Source: Bog-159 sp963738345 (GTDB lineage Bacteria; Acidobacteriota; Terriglobia; Bryobacterales; Bryobacteraceae). From it: a stretch of 64,000 nucleotides of DNA. Numbering within the stretch: the first letter of the stretch is position 1; each line of letters starts with the position of its first letter. This document shows positions 17,664-26,473 of the stretch, in pieces. The stretch is taken from assembly GCA_963738345.1 (NCBI GenBank), contig CAVTWI010000002.1, forward strand, positions 3,720,001 through 3,784,000. The letters run 5' to 3'. The position numbers were made by a program, and so were the translations under genes. The notes below the pieces were generated by a model. That model was not told the origin of the DNA and did no database searches. It was given only the letters and a program-made list of their open reading frames with translations.

Positions 17664-19355
17664 ATGATTTTCCACGACAAGTACGAACTGCTGGCACTGC
17701 ACGGTGGCGATCGGGAGATCGCCCTGCCGGGAAGGGAGTTATCATCGGGCCGCGCGGTGCTCGTACACTTGCTCTCGGACGGGTACACTCCTGAGAACCT
17801 GGCAGTATTAGCAACCATAGATCAACTTTCTGCCGAATATCGAGAGCGTGTTTTGGACAAAGGCGATCACGATGGTATTCCCTACGTGGTCACCGAGGTC
17901 TTGCCGGCGAAACGGAATTTGCGGGAGTGGCTGGCCGAAGCAAAGTCGGCACCCAGGCCGCCTTCGAACCCCGGACGAAGCGGCGTCTGGAGAATTCCGC
18001 CCGAATCTGGGGCAGTTAAAGAGGATGCTCTTCCGGTATCCGAGGCGGGAGAATTCACGCGGTTTTTCCAGGCAATGAAGGAGCCCGAGCCAGTCCGCAG
18101 TGCGCCTCCGAAGCCGGATGACCTGCCGACCATGGCAATGCCGGCACCCATGCTAGCGCCACGGTTAGAACAACTGGAGCCCGCACAGTTGGCCTCTGCG
18201 AGCGGCATCGAAGCAGCGATACCAGCGGTCGCGGCGCCCGCCCCTGTCCGGGATGTAGAACCAGAGGTTGGAGAATTCACCCGCATGCTCCGTTCGGCTG
18301 CGCCGCCCGCGCCCGCGACGCCGCCAACCGCGACCCCAGCAGTCCCTGAACCCGAAGCTGGAGAATTCACCCGCATGCTCCGCTCGGCCGCCCCGCCCGC
18401 GCCGTCCGCGCCTGTGACTCCCCCTGCCACAACCCCAGCCGCCCCTGTCGAACCGGAGGCTGGAGAATTCACCCGCATGCTCCGCGCAGCCACGCCGGCG
18501 GCTCAAGCTGCCGCACCGGCGGCGAATGAACCCGGACCCAGCCTCGAACCCCCTGTAGCGCCCGCACCCGCCGCACCACCGGTGGTGACGCCTTCCCCGG
18601 CAAAGCCCGTGACGCAACCAGGCCAATTTACGCGCATTCTGGTTTCTCCGTCGGCGCCGCCGGTCGTCTTACCGAACAGTCGCGTGCAGCCGCCAGCCGC
18701 GGACGCTAAGCCCCCGGCGCCCGATCAAGCGCAGCCCGGCGAGTTCACGCGCATGTTCCAGGCCCCAACGCCCGCTGCGCCCACGGCTAAGACGCCGCCG
18801 GCCGCACCTTCACCGTCCCCGTCCGCAGCCGCCCCCGGCGAGTTCACGCGCATGATGCAGTCTCCCTTGGCGCCGGAGCCGTTGCCTTCCCAGCCGCCGG
18901 CTCCTCCTGCGAAATCCGCGAGCGAGTTTACGCGCATGATGCAGGCAGGGCAGTTGACCGACGCTCCCGCGTTCCCGAAGCCCTCGGCCGCGCCTCCCGC
19001 CAGCCCCTCGCTTCGAATACCCGGCGAGTTCACACGCATGTTTGCTGCCGAAGCACAGCCGTCCGAGAGCCTCGTGGCGCCGGTTGCCCCGCAGGCGCCC
19101 TTGCCACAAGGCGGAATGGCTACCGGCGCGTTTTCGAGAAGAGCCGCGTCACCGCCGCCCTCCGTACCTTCGGGCCCCAGCGAGTTCACTCAGATGTTCA
19201 AAGCTCCGCCGCCCGCCGCCGCACCGGCACCCGCGCCGAAGGCAACGCCGCCGGCCCCAAAAGCGGAAAAATCGCCGCTAACCCTGATTTTGGTTCTTGC
19301 AGGACTACTTTTGTTGGTCGTGATTGTGATTGTCGTCTTCGCGCTGGCTCGCTAG
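17664..19355 (+). CDS. Tail-anchored protein: kinase-N-lobe-like head and repeated GEFTRM motifs
   Basis: A 563-residue protein between the two tssK genes. Residues 1-95 resemble a kinase N-lobe cut off at the hinge: YELLALHGG at the Gly-loop, GRAVLVHLL where kinases have VAVKIL (Lys replaced by His), and PYVVTEVLPAKRNLREWL at the hinge. There is no C-lobe, so it cannot be an active kinase. A Pro/Ala-rich region of about 440 residues follows, carrying ten copies of a motif close to GEFTRM(F/L) plus one degenerate copy. A C-terminal membrane helix (LILVLAGLLLLVVIVIVVFAL) leaves only two or three residues outside, so the bulk is probably cytoplasmic and tail-anchored. I do not know a named family. 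Inference: a scaffold for the T6SS baseplate or membrane complex whose repeated threonines could be phosphorylated by the flanking kinases. Confidence 0.75.
   Translation: MIFHDKYELLALHGGDREIALPGRELSSGRAVLVHLLSDGYTPENLAVLATIDQLSAEYRERVLDKGDHDGIPYVVTEVLPAKRNLREWLAEAKSAPRPPSNPGRSGVWRIPPESGAVKEDALPVSEAGEFTRFFQAMKEPEPVRSAPPKPDDLPTMAMPAPMLAPRLEQLEPAQLASASGIEAAIPAVAAPAPVRDVEPEVGEFTRMLRSAAPPAPATPPTATPAVPEPEAGEFTRMLRSAAPPAPSAPVTPPATTPAAPVEPEAGEFTRMLRAATPAAQAAAPAANEPGPSLEPPVAPAPAAPPVVTPSPAKPVTQPGQFTRILVSPSAPPVVLPNSRVQPPAADAKPPAPDQAQPGEFTRMFQAPTPAAPTAKTPPAAPSPSPSAAAPGEFTRMMQSPLAPEPLPSQPPAPPAKSASEFTRMMQAGQLTDAPAFPKPSAAPPASPSLRIPGEFTRMFAAEAQPSESLVAPVAPQAPLPQGGMATGAFSRRAASPPPSVPSGPSEFTQMFKAPPPAAAPAPAPKATPPAPKAEKSPLTLILVLAGLLLLVVIVIVVFALAR
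18044..19200 (+). repeat. Coding repeat: ten GEFTRM motifs in a Pro/Ala linker
   Basis: Motif starts are spaced irregularly (about 80-210 nt). The residues read GEFTRFF, GEFTRML (three times), GQFTRIL, GEFTRMF (twice), GEFTRMM, SEFTRMM and SEFTQMF; a weaker GAFSRR lies near 19130. The Phe-Thr pair is invariant in the ten clear copies while the linkers vary freely, so the motif and not its spacing is under selection. Confidence 0.85.
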
Positions 19356-19359
19356 CGGA

Positions 19360-20715
19360 CTAGCCGGCCTGCGCTAGTACGATGACTAATTCCATTTGTG
19401 GATTTGGAAAATCTCCCGGTACATAGGCAGCCAAATTACGGGCACGCACCACGGCTTCCCACACGCCGCCGCTCTGGCTCAACCCGAAGTAGTGATAATT
19501 CATTTTGATTGGAATTGCGGCCGGGGGAGTCAGGACGTGAGTCAGTACGACGCCCGGCAGGGCTCTTTGCAGTAAGTGTTCCACGGCATCCGCGGAGCAA
19601 ATCTTGACCAACTGAGGAGCTCTGCCGACCAAGTCTGCCTGGCTCATGTCCGCGCTGATAGCCAGATACATGCGGGTCTGGTGAAAGTACTTGTCATTAT
19701 CGATGGAGGTCGCGTAAATAGAAGGCTGCACCAGCTTCAAGGGCAACGAGACACAGTTACTGGGAACTACCGTATCGAGCAATAGCCGCAGTTTTTCATC
19801 CAGTTCGGTGAAGCAGGCGCCCAAATTGTTGTGATCGTAAGGCGGCAAGTCGCGCGGATGAATCTTCACCGAAAAGGTGGTTAGGGAGCCGGCCAGCGCC
19901 AGCATCGCCGAGTACAGGCCTTCCGGATGTCCTTTGCGCGTTTCGAATAGATGGCGGAAGACCGGCAGTGCCGCGTTGACCGTATAAAGAAGCCAAAAAC
20001 GAGAAATGTCGGCGGAGGTAAAGTCGGCCAGACTCTGGTTTTTCTGCCGGCGACTCGCTGCCAGTTCGCTGCTCTTCGCCGAAAGGATCTCCACCAGCCG
20101 GCGGGCGATCGAAACCAGGTAGTCGCTCGCCTCAAAATCCAGCAGCGGTGGCACCACCCGCGCGTCCAATTGGAAAAGGCCGGCAGCGCTCTTGCGGATC
20201 CTCGCCACGCGCAAGGTGGAACTGCCCTCGCGGTTTTCGGCGTCTGCTACAAGCCGGAGGTTCTTACGGGCTACCATCACGGGCTTTTCCGACTGCCCCG
20301 TGTTTTCGTCGCGGATCATCTCCACCTCGGCGCGGTAACGAGTCTCCGCGTCGCGCCGCGCGCTGGCCACATTGAATCCGCGCTCCCGGTAGCTGGGAAC
20401 TGCGAGATACACATCGACACTCTCTACATCGGCTTCGAAGTGATCGCCGAGTGGCTTTGCGGGTGGCGCCGGATCTGATCCTGGAATCTCGAACAGCAAC
20501 CCATCGGGAAAGATGCCGTTAGCTTCAGTAATTACCAGATTGCCGGCTGCCAGGGCGGCTTGGTCGATGCGCAGATGGCGGAAGCCCCATGGCCGGAACT
20601 CCAGCGCTTGCAGTTCGAACTGCAGGGTTTCCTCGAGGAATCGGTCCTGACTTTGCAGGTGTTGGGGGCTCAGGAACGTCCCCTTCGTCCAAACTATTGG
20701 TTCCAGCCGCCGCAT
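19360..20715 (-). CDS. tssK: T6SS baseplate protein TssK, copy 2
   Basis: A 451-residue TssK paralogue. It has the N-terminal IVWTKGTFLSPQHLQSQ signature, FPDGLLFEIPG, PPYDHNNLGACFTELDEKL and the C-terminal MNYHYFGLSQSGGVWEAVV, FPNPQMELVIVLA. It aligns along its whole length with the TssK at 16229-17566 but is well diverged, so it is an old duplication. It is transcribed away from tssB, with 164 nt between the starts, and converges on the GEFTRM gene with only 4 nt between the stops. It may form mixed baseplate trimers with copy 1 or serve a different baseplate state. Start: ATG at 20715. Confidence 0.92.
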   Translation of the reverse strand: MRRLEPIVWTKGTFLSPQHLQSQDRFLEETLQFELQALEFRPWGFRHLRIDQAALAAGNLVITEANGIFPDGLLFEIPGSDPAPPAKPLGDHFEADVESVDVYLAVPSYRERGFNVASARRDAETRYRAEVEMIRDENTGQSEKPVMVARKNLRLVADAENREGSSTLRVARIRKSAAGLFQLDARVVPPLLDFEASDYLVSIARRLVEILSAKSSELAASRRQKNQSLADFTSADISRFWLLYTVNAALPVFRHLFETRKGHPEGLYSAMLALAGSLTTFSVKIHPRDLPPYDHNNLGACFTELDEKLRLLLDTVVPSNCVSLPLKLVQPSIYATSIDNDKYFHQTRMYLAISADMSQADLVGRAPQLVKICSADAVEHLLQRALPGVVLTHVLTPPAAIPIKMNYHYFGLSQSGGVWEAVVRARNLAAYVPGDFPNPQMELVIVLAQAG

Positions 20716-20816
20716 CGCAGTTCAAGGTAGCAGAATCGGGCGGGACGCGCAAAGTCGAAGCGTGGGCTTACCACCGGGATCGGCATGCGACGGAATTTTG
20801 AACTGTTAATACCTAC

Positions 20817-20845
20817 TTGACGAACGCGCTCAGAAAGAGTACTTT
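20817..20845 (+). promoter_or_regulatory. Candidate sigma70-type promoter for the tssB operon
   Basis: TTGACG at 20817-20822 and TACTTT at 20840-20845 are separated by 17 nt, 35 nt before the tssB ATG. Both hexamers match the consensus at four or five positions and lie in the divergent gap between tssK copy 2 and tssB. This is a sequence match only. Confidence 0.45.
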
Positions 20846-20879
20846 AGCAGAGCCGAATCATTTTTGGATTGGAGGGCGA

Positions 20880-21398
20880 ATGGCAAGAGAAAGCACACAA
20901 CACAAGCTTGACCGGGTGCGCTCACCCCGTGTACAGATCACTTACGACGTCGAAATCGGTGGCGCGATAGAACTGAAAGAACTCCCCTTTGTTGTAGGAG
21001 TACTGGGTGACCTGACCGGCCAACCTGAGCAACCCCTGGCAAAGTTGAAAGATCGAAAATTTGTGGAAGTGAATCCAGACAACTTCGATAGTGTTCTGGA
21101 AGGCATGAAACCGCATCTGTCTTTCGCCGTGGAGAACAAGCTCAGCGAGGAGCCCGAGGCAGCCAACTTGAAGGTTGACCTGCACTTCAAGAGCATGGAT
21201 GATTTCGAGCCGGAAAACGTGGCTCGTCAAGTCAAACCCCTCAAGGAGTTGCTCGACTTGCGCACCAGGCTGGCCGATCTGCGGGGAAGCCTGCAGGGGA
21301 ACGACAAGCTCGAAGAATTGCTTCTCGAGGCCGTAGGCAATACCGAAAAGCTTCAGAAGATCAAGGGCGAGATGGACAAGGGGGAAGCCAATGCCTGA
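20880..21398 (+). CDS. tssB: T6SS sheath small subunit TssB (VipA)
   Basis: A 172-residue TssB. Conserved cores are RVQITYDVEIGGAIELKELP, VVGVLGDLTGQP, DRKFVEVNPDNFDSVLEGM, FKSMDDFEPENVARQV and LLDLRTRLADLRGSLQGN. The ATG at 20880 is chosen over an in-frame TTG at 20817 because GGAGG lies at 20871-20875. It assembles with TssC into the contractile sheath. First gene of the long plus-strand T6SS operon; its stop overlaps the tssC start by 8 nt, suggesting coupled translation and fixed stoichiometry. Confidence 0.95.
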   Translation: MARESTQHKLDRVRSPRVQITYDVEIGGAIELKELPFVVGVLGDLTGQPEQPLAKLKDRKFVEVNPDNFDSVLEGMKPHLSFAVENKLSEEPEAANLKVDLHFKSMDDFEPENVARQVKPLKELLDLRTRLADLRGSLQGNDKLEELLLEAVGNTEKLQKIKGEMDKGEANA

Positions 21399-22878
21399 CA
21401 GTCAGAACGCAACTGCGCCTGCCACGATTAGCGAGCAGGTATTGGAAAAAGGCCTGTTGGATCAAATCGTCGAGGAAGGACGTTTCGGCGTCGAGCCGGC
21501 TTCCAAAGAGCGCGGCAAGAACCTCATCAAGGAATTCGTCGCGCAAGTCCTCGATGGCTCCATGACGATTGCACGAGATGCTGAGATGATGATCAATGCG
21601 CGCATCGCGCAGATCGATCATCTGGTCTCCCTGCAGTTGAACGAGGTCATGCATAACGCATCCTTCCAAAAACTCGAAGGAACCTGGCGCGGCATCAAGT
21701 ACCTGATGGACCAGAGCGAAACCGGTACCATGCTGAAAATCAAGGTTCTGAATGTCAGTAAGAAAGAACTACTGAAGGACCTGCAGCGCGCGCCGGAATT
21801 CGACCAGAGCGCGCTCTTCAAAAAAGTCTACGAGGAAGAGTACGGCGTCTTTGGCGGAGCGCCCTTCGGTGCCTTGGTGGGCGATTACGAGTTCGGCAAA
21901 CACCCCGAAGACATCGAGTTATTGGAGAAAATCTCCAACGTAGCCGCCGCCGCCCACGCTCCATTCGCCACCGCCGCGGCGCCCGATCTGTTCAACATGC
22001 AGAGCTATACCTCGCTCGACGCGCCGCGCGATTTAGCCAAGATCTTCGACACCACGGAATATGCCAAGTGGAAAAGTTTTCGTCAATCCGAGGACTCCCG
22101 CTACGTGGCCATGTGCCTGCCCCGTACCTTGGGCCGCCTGCCTTACGGCAAGGACACCAAGCCGGTCGAAGCCTTCAACTACGAAGAACATGTGGATGGC
22201 AGCGACCATTCCAAATATCTGTGGATGAATGCCGCGTTTGCTTTAGTCACCCGTATGACCAACTCGTTTTCGCAGTACGGCATGTGCGTGGCCATGCGCG
22301 GCGTAGAAGGCGGCGGCTTGGTGACGGGTCTCCCGGTACACAACTTCTACACGGACGAAGGCGACGTGGCGATGAAGTGCCCAACCGAGGTTCCCATCAC
22401 CGATCGCCGGGAAAAAGAACTGGCGGATTTGGGTTTCGTCCCGCTGGTCCACTGCAAAGGCACCGACTACGCGGCGTTTTTCAGCGTGCAGACCGCGCAG
22501 AAGCCTAAGCTCTACGACACGGACTCTGCCAACGCCAACGCGCGCCTATCTGCGCAGTTGCCCTACATCATGGCCGTCTCCCGTTTCGCTCATTACCTGA
22601 AGGCGATGATGCGCGACAAGATCGGTAGTTTCATGTCCCGGACCGACGCCGAGATCTTCCTGAATAAGTGGATTACCGGCTACGTGGTCCCCGATGATAC
22701 GGCGTCCCCGGCTATGAAGGCCCGCTGTCCGTTACGGGATGCGCGCATCGACGTTTCCGAAGTCGCTGGAAAACCCGGCGTTTATCGTGCCGTCGCGTTC
22801 CTCAAGCCGCACTTCCAACTCGACGAATTGACCGTTTCCCTGCGGCTGGTTGCCGATTTGCCGGCGCCCGCAAAATAA
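21391..22878 (+). CDS. tssC: T6SS sheath large subunit TssC (VipB)
   Basis: A 495-residue TssC of standard length. Motifs include QLNEVMHNASFQKLEGTWRG, FGALVGDYEFGKHPEDIELL, MCLPRTLGRLPYGKDTKPVE, YLWMNAAFALVTRM, DRREKELADLGFVPLVHCKG and a C-terminal FLKPHFQLDELTVSLRLVA. It interlocks with TssB to form the contractile sheath. It follows tssB with overlapping codons and is followed by hcp. It retains the full catalogue of TssC blocks that are shortened in the sheath-fusion protein at 10.6-12.0 kb. Confidence 0.96.
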   Translation: MPDSQNATAPATISEQVLEKGLLDQIVEEGRFGVEPASKERGKNLIKEFVAQVLDGSMTIARDAEMMINARIAQIDHLVSLQLNEVMHNASFQKLEGTWRGIKYLMDQSETGTMLKIKVLNVSKKELLKDLQRAPEFDQSALFKKVYEEEYGVFGGAPFGALVGDYEFGKHPEDIELLEKISNVAAAAHAPFATAAAPDLFNMQSYTSLDAPRDLAKIFDTTEYAKWKSFRQSEDSRYVAMCLPRTLGRLPYGKDTKPVEAFNYEEHVDGSDHSKYLWMNAAFALVTRMTNSFSQYGMCVAMRGVEGGGLVTGLPVHNFYTDEGDVAMKCPTEVPITDRREKELADLGFVPLVHCKGTDYAAFFSVQTAQKPKLYDTDSANANARLSAQLPYIMAVSRFAHYLKAMMRDKIGSFMSRTDAEIFLNKWITGYVVPDDTASPAMKARCPLRDARIDVSEVAGKPGVYRAVAFLKPHFQLDELTVSLRLVADLPAPAK

Positions 22879-22946
22879 GAGCCGCGTCGCGGCGGCATTA
22901 GCAAATTCCAATAAGGTAATGAACAAGAAACTGGAGGATCACCAAA

Positions 22947-23459
22947 ATGGCAGTTAACGCATATCTGTACGTCGATGGTGTAACCGGGCCCAGCACCAGC
23001 AAGACGGGTTTCATCGACATTCTCTCGTTTAGTTGGGGTGTCAGCCAACACTCGACTTACGGTGCGGGGGCATCGGGAAAGGAGGCGAAGGCGGGGAGAG
23101 CGGACTTCACGAACCTGAGCATCATGAAGGTCCTGGACGCGACCTCGCCCCTCCTCTTTAACTTTTGCTCATCCGGCACCGTTATTGCGAAGGTTTACAT
23201 TCTCTATGACAAGCCCGTTGGGAAAGACTCCACGGTGCAGGGCGACTACTTCCGGATCTTCCTGGCGGACGCGCTGATCACTTCCTTGCAGTTGTCCGGC
23301 AGCAGTGAAAACCCCACTGAGTCGGTATCGTTCGCCTTCCAGTCCGTCGAGATAGCTTATAAAGCAGAGCAAGACGACGGTACTCTGGCGGCCGCCGTAC
23401 CAAAGGGATACAATCTCGAAACCTTGGCTGCCAATTGGGCCGCACCGGATAAGTTCTAG
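22947..23459 (+). CDS. hcp: T6SS inner-tube protein Hcp (TssD)
   Basis: A 170-residue Hcp. It starts MAVNAYLYVDGVTGPS, contains IDILSFSWGVSQ and the Hcp core GRADFTNLSIMKVLDATSPLL, and ends with ESVSFAFQSVEIAYKAEQDDG. A strong GGAGG lies 10 nt before the ATG, fitting the high expression expected for a tube subunit. It forms hexameric rings that stack inside the TssBC sheath and are secreted. No C-terminal effector extension is present. Located between tssC and tagJ in the operon. Confidence 0.96.
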   Translation: MAVNAYLYVDGVTGPSTSKTGFIDILSFSWGVSQHSTYGAGASGKEAKAGRADFTNLSIMKVLDATSPLLFNFCSSGTVIAKVYILYDKPVGKDSTVQGDYFRIFLADALITSLQLSGSSENPTESVSFAFQSVEIAYKAEQDDGTLAAAVPKGYNLETLAANWAAPDKF

Positions 23460-23472
23460 TCGCCGCGTTTTC

Positions 23473-24183
23473 ATGACAGCTAAACAACTGCTGGATGCCG
23501 GGAAAGTCCACGACGCGGAGGTCGCCTTGGCGGCGCACCTTCGCGATCGGCCTACCGACGTCGCGCAACGCATATTTTTGTTTGAACTCCTCTGCTTCTC
23601 CGGGCAGTATGACCGTGCGGAGAAGCAGTTGGCGGTTCTTTCCCAAGGCGGCAAGGAGGCGGAGTTGGGCGCCGTCCTTTATTACTCTGTGCTCCACGCC
23701 GAAAAAACCCGGCACGATGTATTCCGCAAAGAAGAATATCCTGGTGTGCCTGCGGCCCCATCCCCATCAGGCAAGATCAACGGCAAACCTTTCCAATCGA
23801 TCCGGGATGCCGATCCAACTATCGGAACTCGCCTGGAAGTCTATGCGGCCGGAGCATATCTGTGGATCCCTTTCCAGCATATCGCCTCATTGCACATGGA
23901 ACCGCCACGGCGATTACGCGATACTTTGTGGGCCCCCGCCTTCGTGCTTACCGGACCTTCTTTTCAAGGCACGGATATAGGCGAAGTATTGATTCCCGCC
24001 GTCTATCCCTTCTCGTGGAAGTCGGAAGATCAGGCGATTTGGCTGGGGCGAGCCACTGAATGGGCCGGTGACGATAAGGGCCAGGAGTTTCCAGTAGGCC
24101 AGAAAATGTTTATCGTGGACAACGAGGAAGTGCCCCTCCTTGAAATCCGGTCGCTGGAGTTCGCTTCCGATGCCTCTGCGTGA
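23473..24183 (+). CDS. tagJ: T6SS accessory protein TagJ / ImpE
   Basis: A 236-residue ImpE-family protein. The TPR-like N-terminus reads LLDAGKVHDAEVALAAHLRD and RIFLFELLCFSGQYDRAEKQL; the C-terminal domain carries GAYLWIPFQHIASLHMEPPRRLRDTLWAP and IPAVYPFSW. In characterised systems TagJ binds the N-terminal helix of TssB and is linked to sheath assembly or ClpV recycling. Genes of this family are restricted to certain T6SS clades. It sits between hcp and tssA, and its end overlaps the tssA start by 14 nt. Confidence 0.9.
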   Translation: MTAKQLLDAGKVHDAEVALAAHLRDRPTDVAQRIFLFELLCFSGQYDRAEKQLAVLSQGGKEAELGAVLYYSVLHAEKTRHDVFRKEEYPGVPAAPSPSGKINGKPFQSIRDADPTIGTRLEVYAAGAYLWIPFQHIASLHMEPPRRLRDTLWAPAFVLTGPSFQGTDIGEVLIPAVYPFSWKSEDQAIWLGRATEWAGDDKGQEFPVGQKMFIVDNEEVPLLEIRSLEFASDASA

Positions 24184-25970
24184 AGATATATTAAACCCGA
24201 TTCCGGGCGACAATCCTAGCGGCAAGGACCTGCGCTACTCTCCCGTTTACGACAAGATTAAGGAAGCGCGCCGCGAGGATGACGACCTCAACCAAGGCGC
24301 TTGGCAGCATGAACGCAAGGTTGCCGATCATGTGGTTTTGATCAAGCTTGTGCAGGAAGTCATCGCCACTCAGTCGAAGGATCTGCAGTTAGCCGCTTGG
24401 CTCACCGAATCTCTCGTCAAAACCAAAGGCTTCACCGGGCTGAATGACGGCTTGGCTCTCTGCCACGGTCTGGTCGAAAAGTTCTGGGACACCGTCTATC
24501 CGGCCATGGAGGAGGACGACCTCGAACTGCGCGCCATGCCCCTCGACTGGATCGGCTCCCGGATGGAAGCGCCACTCAAGGGCGTCGCGCTGTGCCAGGA
24601 TGGTTACAATTTCTTCCAATACAAGGCTTCGCGGAGCGTTCTGGCCGAAGATCAGGCCAAGACCAAAGAGCAGAAAGCGGAACGCGACAAAGCCCTTAAA
24701 GAAGGAAAACTCGCGCCTGAAGTTTTCGACCGTTCCTTCGGCATCACACCCAAGGCCTTCTATGCGGAGGGCGAGAAGACTCTGGACGTCTGCCTTGCAA
24801 CTCTAAAGGCGCTCGACGATCTCTGCGCCGATAAATTCGCGGACGCGGCGCCTTCGTTCGGCAAACTCAAGAGTGGCCTGGATGATATTCGGCATGTGAT
24901 GCACGGATTCCTGCAGAAGAAGCGCGAGTTTGAGCCCGATCCGGTGGAGGAAGTTGCGGCGCCGGTAGAGGAGGTCGCCTCCGAGACCGTCGAGGGCGCG
25001 CCTGCCGCCACTACCGGCGGTGCCGCTACCGATCTGACCTTCGCCTTTAAAACGAGCGCCGAGCCGTCCGACCGCGCGGCTGCCATCGCTAGTGTGGCCG
25101 CGGCGGCCCAGTTCCTCCGCAAGCGCGAACCTTTGAGCCCGGCGCCTTATCTGATGCTCCGCGGACTGCGCTGGGGCGAACTCCGGGCCTCTTCCGACCC
25201 TGGCGTGTTGGAAGCGCCGCCCACCGAGCTTCGCCGCCAGATCAGGAGCCTTGCGCTGAATAACCGCTGGCCGGAGTTGCTGGAGCTCGCCGAAACCGTG
25301 ATGGCCTTGCCGTGCGGACGAGCATGGCTCGATCTACAGCGCTTCGTGGTAGAGGCCTGTGTGGCGTTGGGCAGCGACTACAATGCCATTGCCATTGCCA
25401 TGCGTTCGGAATTGCGTACATTGCTGCGCGACCTTCCGGAACTGATGGAAGCGATGCTAACGGACGAGACTCCTACCGCCAACCCGGAGACTCAAACCTG
25501 GCTGCGCGAACTGATCGCCGAGCCAGCCGATGCCAGCCCTCGCGCCGCCGTACCCAGCCTGCCGGTAATGGATGGTTTCCAGGCGCCCGGTTGGCAAAAG
25601 AAGTTTATCGATCCGCACTCTCTGGCGACTGAGGCCATGCGCAAGGGCCAGCCGCAAAAAGCATTCGAAATCCTGCACAAGGAAATTGAGCGCCAGCGTA
25701 GCGGGCGCGGCCGCTTTCAGCGAAAGCTGCAACTCGCGCAGTTCTGCATGGGCGCCGGCAAGGATAGCATCGCCCAACTCCTGCTCGACGAGATCGCCGC
25801 CGCCGTGGAGACTCATAAACTGGAAGAATGGGAGGATCGCGAAATGGTGGCGGGCGTGCTCGCTTTCCTGTTGCAGATCCAGCAAGAAGATTCAAGGCGA
25901 CGCCAAAGCCAAGCAAGCCATCTTCGAACGCATCTGCCGTCTGGATCCGGTACAGGCGTTTTCGGTCTAA
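24170..25970 (+). CDS. tssA: T6SS baseplate/cap protein TssA (ImpA), one frame break near the 3' end
   Basis: A TssA of about 600 residues. The ImpA N-terminal domain reads LREDILNPIPGDNPSGKDLR. The middle part is charged and helical, with a Glu/Ala-rich linker near 265-290. The C-terminal helical domain includes LSPAPYLMLRGLRWGELR and ALNNRWPELLELAETVMALP. A frame break near 25885 moves the last about 27 residues (QGDAKAKQAIFERICRLDP) to the frame that ends in TAA at 25968-25970, 3 nt before tssE. Without correction the frame runs on to 25993, through the tssE start. TssA primes and caps the growing sheath. Start: ATG at 24170, inside the tagJ stop region. Confidence 0.9.
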
Positions 25971-25973
25971 ACC

Positions 25974-26473
25974 ATGGCCCGCTACGCCGATGAATACAAC
26001 GCAGCCGTTACGTTGTCGGTGCTCGACCGGCTTATCGACCATGAGCCGGACATTTCTGGCGAGGCTATACCCACCCGCACGCAATCCGTGCGGCAATTGA
26101 AGGACGGTCTCCGCCGCGACCTGGAATGGCTGCTCAATACGCGGCGCATCGCGGTGCCGCCCGACGGAATCATTGAAGGAAGTCAACCGTTCGCTTTATC
26201 TATACGGTCTGCCGGACTTCACTGCACTATGCCCTAAACTCGCCCAAGGACCAGGCCAAGCTGGTGCGATTCCTGCACAGCACCGTCAAATTGTTCGAGC
26301 CCCGCCTGGCAAACGTCAAGATCGTTCCGCTGGAGGGACCTGGCGGCAAGACCCGCACCCTGCGCTTCCGCATCGATGGCTTGCTGATCATGGATCCGGC
26401 GCCCGAGCACGTCTCCTTCGATACCGTGCTGGAATTGACCAGCGGTCAATACGAGGTCGAGAATGCGGGATGA
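25974..26473 (+). CDS. tssE: T6SS baseplate protein TssE, two frame breaks
   Basis: A gp25-like baseplate subunit of about 165 residues spread over three frames. VTLSVLDRLIDHEP and LKDGLRRDLEWLLNTRR (the TssE signature) lie in the first frame from the ATG at 25974. VNRSLYLYGLPDFT lies in the second after a break near 26170. FEPRLANVKIVPLEG and LRFRIDGLLIMDP lie in the third after a break near 26230. All pieces are in the expected order with no gap, so sequence errors are more likely than loss. TssE caps the base of the sheath. It starts 3 nt after the corrected tssA stop and overlaps tssF by 11 nt. Confidence 0.85.

Noticed and set aside
17882..19189. Long minus-strand frames opposite the GEFTRM gene
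   Set aside because: They are Gly/Arg-rich reverse readings of Pro/Ala codons with no domain similarity.
17664..19355. Regular coding repeats that could be taken for a CRISPR array
   Set aside because: Repeat units are short, unevenly spaced and code in one frame for a conserved peptide motif; no cas genes are present.
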